A stretch of DNA of 37,243 nt from Alterluteimonas quercicellularis (GCF_021191635.1 NZ_JAIWPR010000059.1:1-37243), one strand, 5' to 3'. Shown: positions 27,836 to 37,059, numbered from the stretch's first letter. Notes: generated by a model not told the origin, from the sequence alone. A program made the numbers and translations.

Positions 27836-28698
27836 ATCACTTTCTCGACGCGACACACTTTATCGAGACCGGTGCCGGAGCAGACGATCGAAATGATCGT
27901 GCCGGATGACGGCCCCACGAAACTCATCGTCGCGCCCATGGTCTGCATATGCTCGGCCATCGGGCCCAGGTTGTCCCCGCCGTAGTTCGTCCATTCGCCG
28001 TTGACCTGATCCAGATGCCGGGGAATCAGCTGATCTCCGGCGGTGCGGGCACTATCGAGAAGGTATTCGCCGTTGGGATGATCGAGGCTGATGCGGACGT
28101 GGACGTATGATCCGTCGGTGAACACGACCCGAAAAATGAGCGCCGACTGGTCCTTGAGACCCAGGTATGAAGTCGCCAGCGACATCAGGTCGGACAACGC
28201 GCTGATCAGATTCTCGCCGGTGACCCGGGAGACCACGCCGGCGTCTCCCGCGGCCGATTCGATCATCGCCTGCATGTTGTAATCGCTGACGAACTCGTAC
28301 GCGGACTTGGCCCGAACGCTGGGGTTCACGTTCAACTCGGAGATCGGGACGTTGATGATCGGCCTGAGCGTTCCTCCGCCGATGACGTGCAGCGTATGGG
28401 CCCTGTCCAGTTCCTGGGTCGCCGCCGCTGGAACCGTTCGCGCCTGCGCCTGGCTGGTGGCGACGGATGCCCGGGGCGTGCCTGGCGGGCCGCCGGCATC
28501 CGCGGGCACGTGCCAGTACTCGATCTGGTTCGTGAGCAGGTTGAAGACCAGGTGGTGCCCCTGGCCCGCGGCGATCGCCCTGCCTCGAAACTGCTCGCTC
28601 GTGGTGCACGTGTCGCATCGTTGCGCCTTGTAGAACTGGGCCTGCGCGACGGTGGGGAGCAGGCAGAACGCGACGAACAGCGACAGCGGCACTCTCAT
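27829..28698 (-). CDS. Secreted protein of unknown function, lower GC than neighbours
   Basis: This 289-residue protein has a clear signal peptide (LSLFVAFCLLPTVAQA-Q, cleavage after residue 20) and a CDTC motif (28-31) right after cleavage. A further cysteine pair lies near the C-terminus (IVCSGTGLDKVC). It has no recognised domain. The ribosome site GAAGGA precedes ATG 28698. A sample of the gene (28081-28140) is about 57% GC, against about 70% in dxs (29041-29100), and it uses A/T-ending codons more often, which suggests acquisition by transfer. It overlaps the end of the TraB/GumN-like gene and is downstream of dxs on the same strand, separated by hairpins. Confidence 0.75.
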   Translation of the reverse strand: MRVPLSLFVAFCLLPTVAQAQFYKAQRCDTCTTSEQFRGRAIAAGQGHHLVFNLLTNQIEYWHVPADAGGPPGTPRASVATSQAQARTVPAAATQELDRAHTLHVIGGGTLRPIINVPISELNVNPSVRAKSAYEFVSDYNMQAMIESAAGDAGVVSRVTGENLISALSDLMSLATSYLGLKDQSALIFRVVFTDGSYVHVRISLDHPNGEYLLDSARTAGDQLIPRHLDQVNGEWTNYGGDNLGPMAEHMQTMGATMSFVGPSSGTIISIVCSGTGLDKVCRVEKVIY

Positions 28699-28770
28699 GA
28701 GTCTGGTCCTTCAGCTCAAATCCTGTCCCGATCCTAAAGTGGCCGGATCCTGCAATTCAAGTACCGTGGC

Positions 28771-28787
28771 ATCGCGCGGAGCGCGAT
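28771..28787. repeat. Short perfect hairpin ATCGCGC-GGA-GCGCGAT
   Basis: A 7-bp stem with a 3-nt loop lies between dxs and the unknown secreted-protein gene. It has the same form as the hairpin right after infC (17639-17655). It may be a solo REP-like unit. Confidence 0.55.
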
Positions 28788-28805
28788 CGGGCGCTCCGCA
28801 GTCCA

Positions 28806-28838
28806 CCGGCGCCGCGCGAACGGTCGGCGCGGCGCCGG
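28806..28838 (-). terminator. 12-bp perfect hairpin directly after dxs
   Basis: CCGGCGCCGCGC (28806-28817) and GCGCGGCGCCGG (28827-28838) are perfect reverse complements with a 9-nt loop, ending 3 bp from the dxs stop codon. No T-run follows on the minus strand. It may stabilise the dxs 3' end or end transcription with Rho. Confidence 0.45.
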
Positions 28839-28841
28839 CGC

Positions 28842-30749
28842 TCAGCCCGCGGCGATGCGCGCGGGCTGGGCCCCGCCCAGGTGCGGCCAGCGGGCCAGGA
28901 TCGCGGCGTGCACGCCGTCGGCGTCCAGGCCCGCCTCGGCGAGCAGGTCCTCGCGGCTGGCGTGGTGCTGGAAGGCGTCGGGCAGCCCCAGGTGCAGCAC
29001 CGGCAGCACGACGCCCTCGGCGTTGAGCAGTTCGGCCACGCCGGAACCCGCGCCGCCCATGACGACGTTGTCCTCCAGCGTCGCGAAACCCTCGTGCTCG
29101 CGGGCCAGTTCCAGCAGCAGCGCGCGGTCGAGCGGCTTGACGAAGCGCATGTTGACCACGGTCAGCCCGAGCCGGGCGCCGACCGCCTCGGCCACCGGCA
29201 CCAGCGCGCCGAAGGCGAGCAGGGCGACGCCGGCGCCGTGCCGGCGCACCTCGGCGCGGCCGATCGGCAGCGTGTCCAGGCCGTCGCCGGCGGCGACGCC
29301 GGTGCCGGCGCCGCGCGGGTAGCGCACCGCGGCCGGTCCCGGGTGCTGCAGGCCGGTGCTCAGCATCTGCCGCGCCTCGCGCTCGTCGGCGGGGGCCATC
29401 ACCACCATGTTGGGCACGCAGCGCAGGTAGCTCAGGTCGAGATTGCCGGCGTGGGTGGCGCCGTCCGGGCCGACCACGCCGCCGCGGTCGATCGCGAACA
29501 GCACGTCCAGCTCCTGGATCGCGACGTCGTGCACGAGCTGGTCGTAGCCGCGCTGCAGGAAGGTGGAGTAGATCGCGACCACCGGCTTGGCGCCCTCGAT
29601 CGCCATGCCGGCGGCCAGCGTCACCGCGTGCTGCTCGGCGATGGCCACGTCGAAGTAGCGCTCGGCGTACTCCTTCGAGAAGCGCACCAGGCCGGAGCCC
29701 TCGCGCATCGCCGGGGTGATCCCCATCAGCCGCGGCTCGGCGGCGGCCGCGTCGCACAGCCAGTCGGAGAAGACGTCGGTGTAGGTGGGCTTCCTGGCGC
29801 CGCCCTTGGCGACCACGCCCAGCGAGGGGTCGAAGGGCGACACCGCGTGGTAGCCGATCTGGTCGCCCTCGGCCAGTTCGTAGCCCTTGCCCTTGGTGGT
29901 GATGACGTGCAGCAGCTGCGGGCCCTTCAGGCCCTTGAGCGTCTTCAGCGCGCCGATCAGCGCGGGCAGGTCGTGGCCGTCGATCGGGCCGGTGTAGTGG
30001 AAGCCCATCTCCTCGAACAGCGTGGAGGGCACGAACATGCCCTTCCAGTGCTCCTCCCAGCGGCGCACGAAGCGCGCCGGCGGCTTGTTCTTGTCGCCCA
30101 GCAGCTTCTTGCCGCCCTCGCGCAGGGCATTGAGGGTCTTGCTGCCGGTCATGCGGCCGAGCATGCGGGTCAGGCCGCCGACGTTCTCGGAGATCGACAT
30201 CCGGTTGTCGTTGAGGATCACCAGCAGGTCGGGCTCGGGCTCCAGGCCGCCGGCGTGGTTGAGCGCCTCGTAGGCCATGCCGGCGGTCATCGCGCCGTCT
30301 CCGATCACCGCCACCACCTTGCGCTCGTTGCCGGCGCGGGCGTTGGCGATCGCCATGCCCAGCGCGGCCGAGATGGAGGTGCTGGAGTGGCCGACGCCGA
30401 ACACGTCGTACTCGGACTCGTCGCGCTTGGGGAACGGCGCCACGCCGTCCTTCTGCTTGACGGTGTGGATGCGGTCGCGGCGGCCGGTCAGGATCTTGTG
30501 CGGGTAGCACTGGTGGCCGACGTCCCAGACGATGCGGTCCTCGGGCGTGTCGTAGAGCCAGTGCAGCGCGGTGGTCAGCTCGATCACGCCCAGGCCGGCG
30601 CCGAAGTGCCCGCCGCTGCGCCCGACCGACTCGATCAGGTAGGCGCGCAGTTCCTCGGCGACGGCGGGCAGCTCGTCCTCGTCGAAGCGGCGCAGGTCGG
30701 CGGGGGAGTCGATGCGGGACAGGCGCGGATAGCGCGTGGGATCGGTCAT
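28842..30749 (-). CDS. dxs: 1-deoxy-D-xylulose-5-phosphate synthase
   Basis: This 635-residue thiamin-diphosphate enzyme condenses pyruvate and glyceraldehyde-3-phosphate to DXP, the first step of the MEP isoprenoid pathway and a precursor for thiamin and pyridoxal. The sequence shows H48 (SGGHFG), the ThDP motif GDG (150-152) running to NDN (180-182), and the transketolase pyrimidine-binding segment [17 protein letters not shown] with the catalytic Glu. A C-terminal transketolase domain completes it. Length is normal. It is followed by a strong hairpin and preceded, 61 bp upstream, by an unknown gene in the same direction. Confidence 0.98.
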   Translation of the reverse strand: MTDPTRYPRLSRIDSPADLRRFDEDELPAVAEELRAYLIESVGRSGGHFGAGLGVIELTTALHWLYDTPEDRIVWDVGHQCYPHKILTGRRDRIHTVKQKDGVAPFPKRDESEYDVFGVGHSSTSISAALGMAIANARAGNERKVVAVIGDGAMTAGMAYEALNHAGGLEPEPDLLVILNDNRMSISENVGGLTRMLGRMTGSKTLNALREGGKKLLGDKNKPPARFVRRWEEHWKGMFVPSTLFEEMGFHYTGPIDGHDLPALIGALKTLKGLKGPQLLHVITTKGKGYELAEGDQIGYHAVSPFDPSLGVVAKGGARKPTYTDVFSDWLCDAAAAEPRLMGITPAMREGSGLVRFSKEYAERYFDVAIAEQHAVTLAAGMAIEGAKPVVAIYSTFLQRGYDQLVHDVAIQELDVLFAIDRGGVVGPDGATHAGNLDLSYLRCVPNMVVMAPADEREARQMLSTGLQHPGPAAVRYPRGAGTGVAAGDGLDTLPIGRAEVRRHGAGVALLAFGALVPVAEAVGARLGLTVVNMRFVKPLDRALLLELAREHEGFATLEDNVVMGGAGSGVAELLNAEGVVLPVLHLGLPDAFQHHASREDLLAEAGLDADGVHAAILARWPHLGGAQPARIAAG

Positions 30750-30763
30750 CCCGGCATTTTCCT

Positions 30764-30779
30764 CCCCGCCGCGGCGGGG
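30764..30779. repeat. 16-bp perfect palindrome before dxs
   Basis: CCCCGCCGCGGCGGGG lies in the 61-bp gap between the unknown gene at 30811 and dxs. It could be part of a terminator or a protein site; no T-run follows. Confidence 0.4.
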
Positions 30780-30810
30780 GGCAAGGAAGCGCCCCGCAGG
30801 CCGGGTTCAG

Positions 30811-31863
30811 CTACTTGCGGATGAAGCGGCCGAACAGCCCGCTGCGCGGCGGCGGCGCCGGCTCCGGCGGCGGCTCCACGTAGCGCTCGGCGAAGCCGGT
30901 GGCGAGGTTGGCGTTGACGAAGTCGGCCACCTCGGCGCCCGGCGTGCCGCTGGCCTCGGCGATCTCGGCCAGCGTGGCCGGGCCCTTCATCATCGCGGTG
31001 GCGATGCGGAAATGGCGCGGGAACTCGCGCTCGGTCTGCGGCCAGCGCGACAGCAGGTAGCGGGCCTCGGGATCGAAGCCGGGCAGCAGCGCCCCGCGGC
31101 CGGCCAGCAGGCCGCCGAACCAGACCAGGCGGGCGAGCGCGTGCGCGCCGGCGCCGCGGGTGCCCGCGGTCCACGCCGCCTCGTCGACCGGCTCGAACGC
31201 GCCGGCCTCCAGCGCGTCGGCGAAGTAGGGCTCCAGCGGCTTGAGCTGCGCCGGGCCGAAGTACTGGCCGGCGTCGCAGTCGATCCACAGCGCCGGCGCG
31301 GTGTCGCGCCGCAGCCGCAGCCGGCCGCGCAGGCGCCCCGGCCGCAGCCAGTCCGGCAGGCTGCCGCTGGCCGGCTCGGCGGCGCGCGGCGGCTCCGGCG
31401 CCGGGGGCGGGCCGGGCGGGTCGCTCCCGGCCTCCGCGGCTTCCGCCTCGGCCACCGGCGCGGCCGGCTCGACGGCGGGGCTGGGGACGACCGCGGAGGC
31501 GGGCGGCGACGCGACGGCGGCGTCGGCCGTCGCGTCGAGCGCGTCGGGGTCGAGGCCGGCGTGCGCGGCGATCTCGCGCAGCAGGGCGACGGTCGCGTCG
31601 GTGTCGAAGGGGCGGCCGAGGTGGAAGTCGGCCTGGGTGCGCGGCGCCGAGGTCAGCCCCACCACCTGCTTGCCCGCCGCGTGCAGGCGCAGCCAGCCCA
31701 TCGGCCCGTACATGCTGTCCATGTCGACCACCACGTAGTCGGCGGATTCCTCGCCGACCAGCGCGAAGCTTCCGTGCAGCGCGCGGCCGGCCGCGTCGAG
31801 CGCGGCGCGCAGGGCGGTCTCCGTCGCCTTGTCCATGCTGGTGAGGCCGATCGTCAATCGCAT
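30811..31863 (-). CDS. Hypothetical protein with receiver-like and winged-helix-like regions
   Basis: This 350-residue cytoplasmic protein is in three parts. Residues 1-100 look like a receiver fold (DYVVVDMDS, VVGLTS, then GRPF where a receiver would have K-P), so it may be a pseudo-receiver that is not phosphorylated. Residues 105-170 are a long Ala/Pro/Glu linker. The C-terminal part (175-325) ends in a helical stretch, MKGPATLAEIAEASGTPGAEVADFV, that resembles a winged-helix or DprA-like small domain, followed by a Pro-rich tail ending GLFGRFIRK. I do not recognise the family firmly. It may share the transcript of dxs. The domain reading is inference. Confidence 0.7.
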   Translation of the reverse strand: MRLTIGLTSMDKATETALRAALDAAGRALHGSFALVGEESADYVVVDMDSMYGPMGWLRLHAAGKQVVGLTSAPRTQADFHLGRPFDTDATVALLREIAAHAGLDPDALDATADAAVASPPASAVVPSPAVEPAAPVAEAEAAEAGSDPPGPPPAPEPPRAAEPASGSLPDWLRPGRLRGRLRLRRDTAPALWIDCDAGQYFGPAQLKPLEPYFADALEAGAFEPVDEAAWTAGTRGAGAHALARLVWFGGLLAGRGALLPGFDPEARYLLSRWPQTEREFPRHFRIATAMMKGPATLAEIAEASGTPGAEVADFVNANLATGFAERYVEPPPEPAPPPRSGLFGRFIRK

Positions 31864-32014
31864 CGCGAGCGTGCCGGGCCGGGAAAGGGACGAGTGTAGG
31901 CGCTGCGGGGAGCCGGGAGTAGCCCGCGTCGCGGCGCGCGGGGCGTCGGCGGGGCGGCACGATCGTGCGCCGGCGCGCGTCGCGTCGCGGGCGCCGGCGC
32001 GCGTTCCGGAGCGC

Positions 32015-32707
32015 TCACGCCGCGCTGGCGAAGCGGTGCTTCTTCGGCAGCTGCGAGCGCAGGAAGGCCATCTGGTCGGCGAGGATGTTGCGGTTGGACA
32101 GGATCAGGTGCTCGATCCAGCTCGGCCGGAAGGGCACCGCCAGCAGCGGCATGCCGGCCTGCGCAGGGGTGCGGCCGCCCTTGCGCGAGTTGCAGGGGAA
32201 GCAGGCGCCGACCACGTTCTCCCAGGTGTCGCGGCCGCCCTGCGACAGCGGCATCACGTGGTCGCGGGTCAGCGCCTGGCGCGAGAACGCCTGGCCGCAG
32301 TACAGGCACAGGTGCTGGTCGCGCGCGAACAGCGCGGCGTTGGTCAGCGCCGGGGTGGGATCGAGTGCCTTGCTGCGCGCGTGCCCGCGCGCGGCGATGA
32401 TCGGGTGCAGCGGCAGCACGCTGCGCTCGCCGCTGTCGCGGTTGGTGCCGCCGCGCACCTGCAGGCAGGGATCGCCGAGGGTCCAGGCCACGGCGCCGCG
32501 CGCGTAGAGGCAGGCGGCGTCCTGCCAGCTCATCCAGTCCAGCACCCGCCCGTGCGCGTCCAGCGACAGCAGGCGCACGCGGTCGAGCCGGACCGTGTCC
32601 CCGGGCGAGAGGGGGGGGCCGGCGGCCTGCGCGAAGGGGTGGGAAAAGGCCGGCGCCGCGCGGGGCCCGGTGCGGATCAAACGGAGCGTCGCTTCGTCGT
32701 CCTTCAT
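32015..32707 (-). CDS. HNH endonuclease family protein
   Basis: This 230-residue protein has a complete zinc-bound HNH nuclease module: C134-x2-C137, D149-H150 (RDHVMPLSQGG), N164 in WENVVGAC, and C169-x2-C172-N173. The fold cuts DNA using one metal ion. N-terminal residues 1-120 are unlike known targeting domains, and no methyltransferase or phage gene is nearby, so this looks like the chromosomal housekeeping-type HNH protein found in many proteobacteria, role unknown. ATG 32707 is supported by TATAAG (complement of 32719-32724) upstream as a possible -10 element, though this lies only 12 bp before the ATG. Confidence 0.88.
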   Translation of the reverse strand: MKDDEATLRLIRTGPRAAPAFSHPFAQAAGPPLSPGDTVRLDRVRLLSLDAHGRVLDWMSWQDAACLYARGAVAWTLGDPCLQVRGGTNRDSGERSVLPLHPIIAARGHARSKALDPTPALTNAALFARDQHLCLYCGQAFSRQALTRDHVMPLSQGGRDTWENVVGACFPCNSRKGGRTPAQAGMPLLAVPFRPSWIEHLILSNRNILADQMAFLRSQLPKKHRFASAA

Positions 32708-32780
32708 CGGGAAGACAGCTTATACCCCTTGCGTGATGGTTTGCATACGCCGGATGCGGGCCCGGGCCCGCGTGGCCCGC

Positions 32781-34568
32781 TCACGCCGGCGCATCGGCCT
32801 CGGGCAGCGCCAGCGTGCCGGCGCCGCCGTCGATGGCGGCCCGGTGGGCCAGGGTGCGCGGCAGGATGCGGGCGTAGTAGAAGCGCGCGGTGGCCAGCTT
32901 GCCGGCGCGCAACGCGTCGGCCTGCGCCGGGTCCTGCGCCGCGGCCACGCTGCGCGCCCACCAGTAGGCGAGGGCGACGTAGCCGGAATAGAAGAGGTAG
33001 TCCACGCTGGCCGCGCCGATCTCCTCGGGATCGCGCTGCGCGCGCCCGGCGATGTCGCGGCCGAGCGCGTCCCAGTCCGCGGCATGGCGGCGCAGCGGGC
33101 CGACGAACTCGGCCAGCGCCGGGTCGCCGGTGTGGCGGTCGCAGAAGTCGCCGATCATGCCCAGGAACACGCGCAGGCCGGCGCCGCGCAGCTGCAGCAG
33201 CTTGCGCCCGACCAGGTCCAGCGCCTGGATGCCGGTGGTGCCTTCGTAGAGGGTGGTGATGCGCGCGTCCCGCGCGAGCTGCTCCAGCCCGTGCTCGCGG
33301 ATGTAGCCGTGGCCGCCGAAGCACTGCAGCGCGTGGTAGGTGCACTCCACGCCCCACTCGGTCAGGCACGCCTTCACGATCGGGGTCAGGAAGCCGAGCA
33401 GGGCGTCGGCCTCGGCGCGCTCCGCCGCGTCCGGGGCGTGGGCGGCGATGTCGACCAGCGAGGCGGCGTGGTAGCCGAGCAGGCGGCCGCCCTCGACCAG
33501 CGCGCGGCAGGTCAGCAGCATGCGCCGCACGTCGGGCTGCACGATGATGGGATCGGCGGGCCGGTCGGGGAAGCGCGGCCCCGCCGGCGCGCGCGACTGC
33601 AGCCGCTCGCCGGCGTAGCGCAGCGCGTTCTGCAGCGCGCGGTCGGCCAGGCCCAGGCCCTGCAGGCCCACCGCCATCCGCGCGGTGTTCATCATGGTGA
33701 ACATCGCCGCCAGGCCCTTGTTGGGCTCGCCGACCAGGTAGCCCTCGGCGTCCTCGAAGTTCAGCACGCAGGTGGCCGAGCCGTGGATGCCCATCTTGTG
33801 CTCGATCGCGCCGCAGCGCACGGCGTTGCGCTCGCCGGCGGCGCCGTCGCGGCCGACCTTGAACTTCGGCACCACGAACAGCGAGATGCCGCGGCTGCCG
33901 GCCGGCGCGTCGGGCAGCTTGGCCAGCACCAGGTGGACGATGTTGTCGGTGAGGTCGTGCTCGCCGGCGGTGATGAAGATCTTGGTGCCGCCGATCGCGT
34001 AGCGGCCGTCGCCCAGCGGCACGGCGCGGGTGCGCAGCAGGCCGAGGTCGGTGCCGCAGTGCGCCTCCGTGAGGCACATGGTGCCGGTCCAGCGGCCCTC
34101 GACCAGCGGCTTCAGGAACGCCTCGCGCTGCCAGTCCTCGCCGTGGTGCAGCAGCGCCTCGGTGGCGCCGTGCGAGAGCAGCGGGAAGTTGCCCCAGGCC
34201 AGGTTGGCGGCGTCGATGATCTCCTTGACCGGCACCCCGAGCAGGTGCGGCAGGCCCTGGCCGCCGAAGTCGGCCGGGGCGGTCAGCGCCGGCCAGCCGC
34301 CTTCCACGTAGCGCGCGTAGGCGTCGCGGAAGCCGGGCGGGGTGGCGACCTCGCCGGTGGCCTTGTCGTAGCTGCAGCCGATCTCGTCGCCGACGCGGTT
34401 GAGCGGCGCCAGCACCGCCTCGCCGAAGCGCGCGCCTTCCTCCAGCACCGCGTCGACGATGTCGCGCGTGGCCTCCTCGAAGCCCAGGCGCGCGAACAGC
34501 GCCTCGGCGCCGAGGACGTCGTGGAGCGCGAAGCGCATGTCGGCGAGCGGTGCCTGGTACTGGCTCAT
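32781..34568 (-). CDS. Acyl-CoA dehydrogenase, DmdC-like
   Basis: This 595-residue FAD enzyme oxidises acyl-CoA to enoyl-CoA. Its length and C-terminal extension match the DmdC/3-methylmercaptopropionyl-CoA dehydrogenase branch used both in DMSP breakdown and in fatty-acid oxidation. Visible are the FAD-binding segment MCLTEAHCGTDLGLLRT (164-180), IEHKMGIHGSAT (255-266), and catalytic base E442 in LYEGTTGIQALDL. The N-terminus has a short extension typical of this branch. It follows the LEA lipoprotein gene by 37 bp, same direction. Substrate is undetermined; no dmdA, dmdB or dmdD is nearby. Confidence 0.93.
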   Translation of the reverse strand: MSQYQAPLADMRFALHDVLGAEALFARLGFEEATRDIVDAVLEEGARFGEAVLAPLNRVGDEIGCSYDKATGEVATPPGFRDAYARYVEGGWPALTAPADFGGQGLPHLLGVPVKEIIDAANLAWGNFPLLSHGATEALLHHGEDWQREAFLKPLVEGRWTGTMCLTEAHCGTDLGLLRTRAVPLGDGRYAIGGTKIFITAGEHDLTDNIVHLVLAKLPDAPAGSRGISLFVVPKFKVGRDGAAGERNAVRCGAIEHKMGIHGSATCVLNFEDAEGYLVGEPNKGLAAMFTMMNTARMAVGLQGLGLADRALQNALRYAGERLQSRAPAGPRFPDRPADPIIVQPDVRRMLLTCRALVEGGRLLGYHAASLVDIAAHAPDAAERAEADALLGFLTPIVKACLTEWGVECTYHALQCFGGHGYIREHGLEQLARDARITTLYEGTTGIQALDLVGRKLLQLRGAGLRVFLGMIGDFCDRHTGDPALAEFVGPLRRHAADWDALGRDIAGRAQRDPEEIGAASVDYLFYSGYVALAYWWARSVAAAQDPAQADALRAGKLATARFYYARILPRTLAHRAAIDGGAGTLALPEADAPA

Positions 34569-34605
34569 GGATCGGTTCCGTCGATGGAGGGGCGCCGGGC
34601 GGCGG

Positions 34606-35085
34606 TCAGCGCAGCACGCCGGGCAGGCCCGGCACCGGGCTCAGCGCGCCGTTGCGGCGCACCCGGTAGTCGCGCGCGTTGCCGCGGTCGGCCGGCGCGG
34701 CGACGATCTCGCCCTCCAGCGCGTAGCCGGTGCCGCGCCCGGCGGCCAGCGCGTCGGCCAGCAGCAGGCGCGCCTGCGCCGACGGCGCCAGGCGCAGGGT
34801 GATCACGTCGGCGGACTCGCCGCCGATCTGCAGCGCCGGGGCCGCTTCCAGGGTGCCGGCCGCGGTCTCGCCGGCGCGCAGGTCGAGGCGGATGCGGTCG
34901 AAGCGCATCGGGATGCTGCTGTAGTTCTGCAGCCGCAGCTCGATCGACCACTGGCCGTCGGCGCCGACGCTGAGCTGCTGGATGCTCGCCGCGGGCTCGG
35001 ACACCCGCCGCACCGGTCCGGTGCTGCAGGCGACGAGGAGCAGGCAGAGCGCCGCCACGAGGGCGAGGGGATACGAACGCCGCAT
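34606..35085 (-). CDS. LEA type 2/WHy-domain lipoprotein
   Basis: This 159-residue lipoprotein has a lipobox L17-V-A-C20 after a hydrophobic segment. A beta-sandwich domain of the LEA type 2/WHy kind follows, recognised by the strand pattern IELRLQNYSSIPMRFDRIRLDLRAG and a second half with VITLRLAPSAQ. In plants and bacteria this fold is linked to desiccation and stress tolerance. ATG 35085 is chosen because GGAGG lies 9 nt upstream and the signal peptide begins there. It heads the minus-strand group with the acyl-CoA dehydrogenase and is divergent from the M14 peptidase. Confidence 0.82.
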   Translation of the reverse strand: MRRSYPLALVAALCLLLVACSTGPVRRVSEPAASIQQLSVGADGQWSIELRLQNYSSIPMRFDRIRLDLRAGETAAGTLEAAPALQIGGESADVITLRLAPSAQARLLLADALAAGRGTGYALEGEIVAAPADRGNARDYRVRRNGALSPVPGLPGVLR

Positions 35086-35209
35086 CTTGCGAGGCCTCCG
35101 GGAGGAACGTGCCGAGGATACTACGGCGTCCGGCAACGGCCGGATGGCGGAAGCCGCGGCCCGGTGCATCCGGTTCATCGGGGAGACGCCGCAACGGGGA
35201 GCCGAACGC

Positions 35210-36454
35210 GTGACATCCATCGATTCGAGGCCTGCGGGCCGGGGCCGCCGCCGCGCATGGGGCGCGCTGCTGCTCCTGGCCTGGGCCGCCGGTGCGGCGG
35301 CGCAGCCGGCCGGGCCGGCCGAGCCCACCGGGGCGACGCCGCAGGCCCGCGGCGTCTGGCGCTTCCTGGACGACGGCGTGGCCTTCGACAACCGCCAGGA
35401 GGGCGCGCGCGCAGGCGGCGTGCGCCGCGCGGGCGAGGGCCGCTACGGGGTGGCGGTGACGCCGGAGACGCAGCCGATCAATCCCAGCCCCTGGTACGGC
35501 TTCCGGGTCGGCGCGCAGCGGCCGCGCACGGTCGAGATCGCGCTGGACTACGGCGCGTTCCGCCATCGCTACCGGCCGTGGCTGCGCCGCGAGGGCGAGC
35601 CGGGCTGGCGCGCGGCCGGCGAGGACGAGTTCGCGATCGGCGACGACGGCGTCGCCCGGCTGGCGCTCGCGCTCGACGGCCGCGACGTGGAGGTGTTCGC
35701 GCAGCCGCCGATCGGCATCGGCGAGGTCGAGCGCTGGGCCGCGGCGCTGGCCGCGCGCGTCGGCGCGCAGGTGGAGACGATCGGCCGCTCCGTGCAGGGC
35801 CGGCCGCTGCCGGCGCTGGCCTTCGGCGAGCCCACGGCGCCCGACCTGGTGCTGGTGCTGGGCCGCCAGCACCCGCCCGAGATCACCGGCATGCGCGCGC
35901 TGCTGGCCTTCGTCGAGGCGCTCGCCGGCGACGACGCCCGCGCCCGCGACTTCCGCGCCCGCCACCGGGTGCTGGTGCTGCCGCTGCTCAATCCCGACGG
36001 CGTGGCCGAGGGCCACTGGCGCGGCAACGCCCGCGGCGTCGACCTAAACCGCGACTGGGGCCCGTTCCGGGAGCCGGAGACGCGCGCGGCCGCGGCGGCG
36101 ATCGCGCGCCACCTCGACGGCGGCGGGCGGCGGCTGGCCTTCGCCATCGACTTCCACTCCACCTGGTACGACATCCTCTACACCGTCACCGAGGACCCCT
36201 CGCGCGCGCCCGGCGGCCTGCTGCGCGGCTGGATGGACGACCTGCGGGCGCGCTTCCCGGACCGCATCCAGGAGCGGCCGGGCCCGGCCGCCGGCAGCGC
36301 GGTGTTCAAGAACTGGGCCTTCCGCGCCTACGGCGCGCCGGTGGTGACCTACGAGGTGGGCGACGCGACCGGCGAGGCCGAGACCGCCGCGCTCGCCGGC
36401 TTCGCCGCCGAGCGGCTGATGGCGCGCCTGGCCGCGCCCGGGGCGGCGCCTTGA
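35210..36454 (+). CDS. M14 family zinc carboxypeptidase, exported
   Basis: This 414-residue peptidase begins at GTG 35210 (GGGGAG 8 nt upstream) with a basic start and a signal peptide (GALLLLAWAAGAAAQ, residues 18-32). A beta-rich N-terminal domain precedes the M14 domain (about 175-410). The zinc ligands are H221-x2-E224 (RQHPPE) and H316 (DFHSTWYD). Substrate-binding N280-R281 lies in GVDLNRDWG, and the catalytic Glu is E382 (VVTYEVGD). It should act in the periplasm or outside on peptides or peptidoglycan. Its stop codon overlaps the TTG start of the ECF sigma gene. Confidence 0.92.
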   Translation: MTSIDSRPAGRGRRRAWGALLLLAWAAGAAAQPAGPAEPTGATPQARGVWRFLDDGVAFDNRQEGARAGGVRRAGEGRYGVAVTPETQPINPSPWYGFRVGAQRPRTVEIALDYGAFRHRYRPWLRREGEPGWRAAGEDEFAIGDDGVARLALALDGRDVEVFAQPPIGIGEVERWAAALAARVGAQVETIGRSVQGRPLPALAFGEPTAPDLVLVLGRQHPPEITGMRALLAFVEALAGDDARARDFRARHRVLVLPLLNPDGVAEGHWRGNARGVDLNRDWGPFREPETRAAAAAIARHLDGGGRRLAFAIDFHSTWYDILYTVTEDPSRAPGGLLRGWMDDLRARFPDRIQERPGPAAGSAVFKNWAFRAYGAPVVTYEVGDATGEAETAALAGFAAERLMARLAAPGAAP

Positions 36455-37059
36455 GCGCCCCGGCCGCGCCGCTGTCGGCCGAGCGCGCCGACTGGCTGGC
36501 CGCGCAGGTGCTGCCGCACGAGGCCGCGCTGCGCGCCTGGCTCGGCGCGCGCATGGGCGTGTCGGTGGACGTGGACGACGTGGTGCAGGAGGCCTACGCG
36601 GTGCTGGCCACGCTGGACGACGTCTCGCACATCCGCCGGCCGCGCAGCTACCTGTTCGCCACCGCGCGCTCGCTGGTGCTGCAGCAGCTGCGGCGCGCGC
36701 GCATCGTGCCGATCGAGGCGGTGGCCGAGGTCGAGCGGCTGGGCGAGCTGCGCGACGACGCCACGCCCGAGCGCAACGCGGTCTCGGGCGAGGAACTGCG
36801 GCGGGTGGATGCGCTGATCCGCTCGCTGCCGCGCAAGTGCCGCGAGGCCTTCGTGCTGCGGCGGCTCGACGGGCTGCCGCAGCGCGAGATCGCCCGGCGC
36901 ATGGGCGTGAGCGAGAACACGGTGGAGAAGCACATCGGCAAGGCGCTGCGCCTGCTGGCCGATGCGCTGGGACGCGATGCGGGGCCGCGCGGACGCGGCC
37001 CGGCCGGGACGGAAGAAGGGAACCACGATGACGCCGAGACGGCACATCAACGCGATTGA
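36451..37059 (+). CDS. ECF sigma factor (FecI-like)
   Basis: This 202-residue sigma factor has region 2 (about 20-90: VDDVVQEAYAVLATLDDVSHIRRPRSYLFATARSLVLQQLRR) and region 4 (about 125-175: LPRKCREAFVLRRLDGLPQREIARRMGVSENTVEKHI). These match the iron-starvation FecI group, which controls a TonB-dependent receptor together with a FecR anti-sigma factor. No ATG is available before region 2; TTG 36451, overlapping the peptidase stop as TTGA, is the best start. The downstream fecR overlaps it by 32 bp. A TonB receptor would be expected beyond the right edge. Confidence 0.87.
   Translation: MSAPAAPLSAERADWLAAQVLPHEAALRAWLGARMGVSVDVDDVVQEAYAVLATLDDVSHIRRPRSYLFATARSLVLQQLRRARIVPIEAVAEVERLGELRDDATPERNAVSGEELRRVDALIRSLPRKCREAFVLRRLDGLPQREIARRMGVSENTVEKHIGKALRLLADALGRDAGPRGRGPAGTEEGNHDDAETAHQRD

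Noticed and set aside
32015..32707. Restriction or phage-defence nuclease
   Set aside because: There is a complete HNH motif but no methyltransferase, helicase, toxin-antitoxin or phage genes nearby. A widespread housekeeping-type HNH protein is more likely.
32781..34568. DMSP degradation locus
   Set aside because: The enzyme resembles DmdC, but no other dmd gene is present and DmdC-like enzymes also serve general acyl-CoA oxidation.
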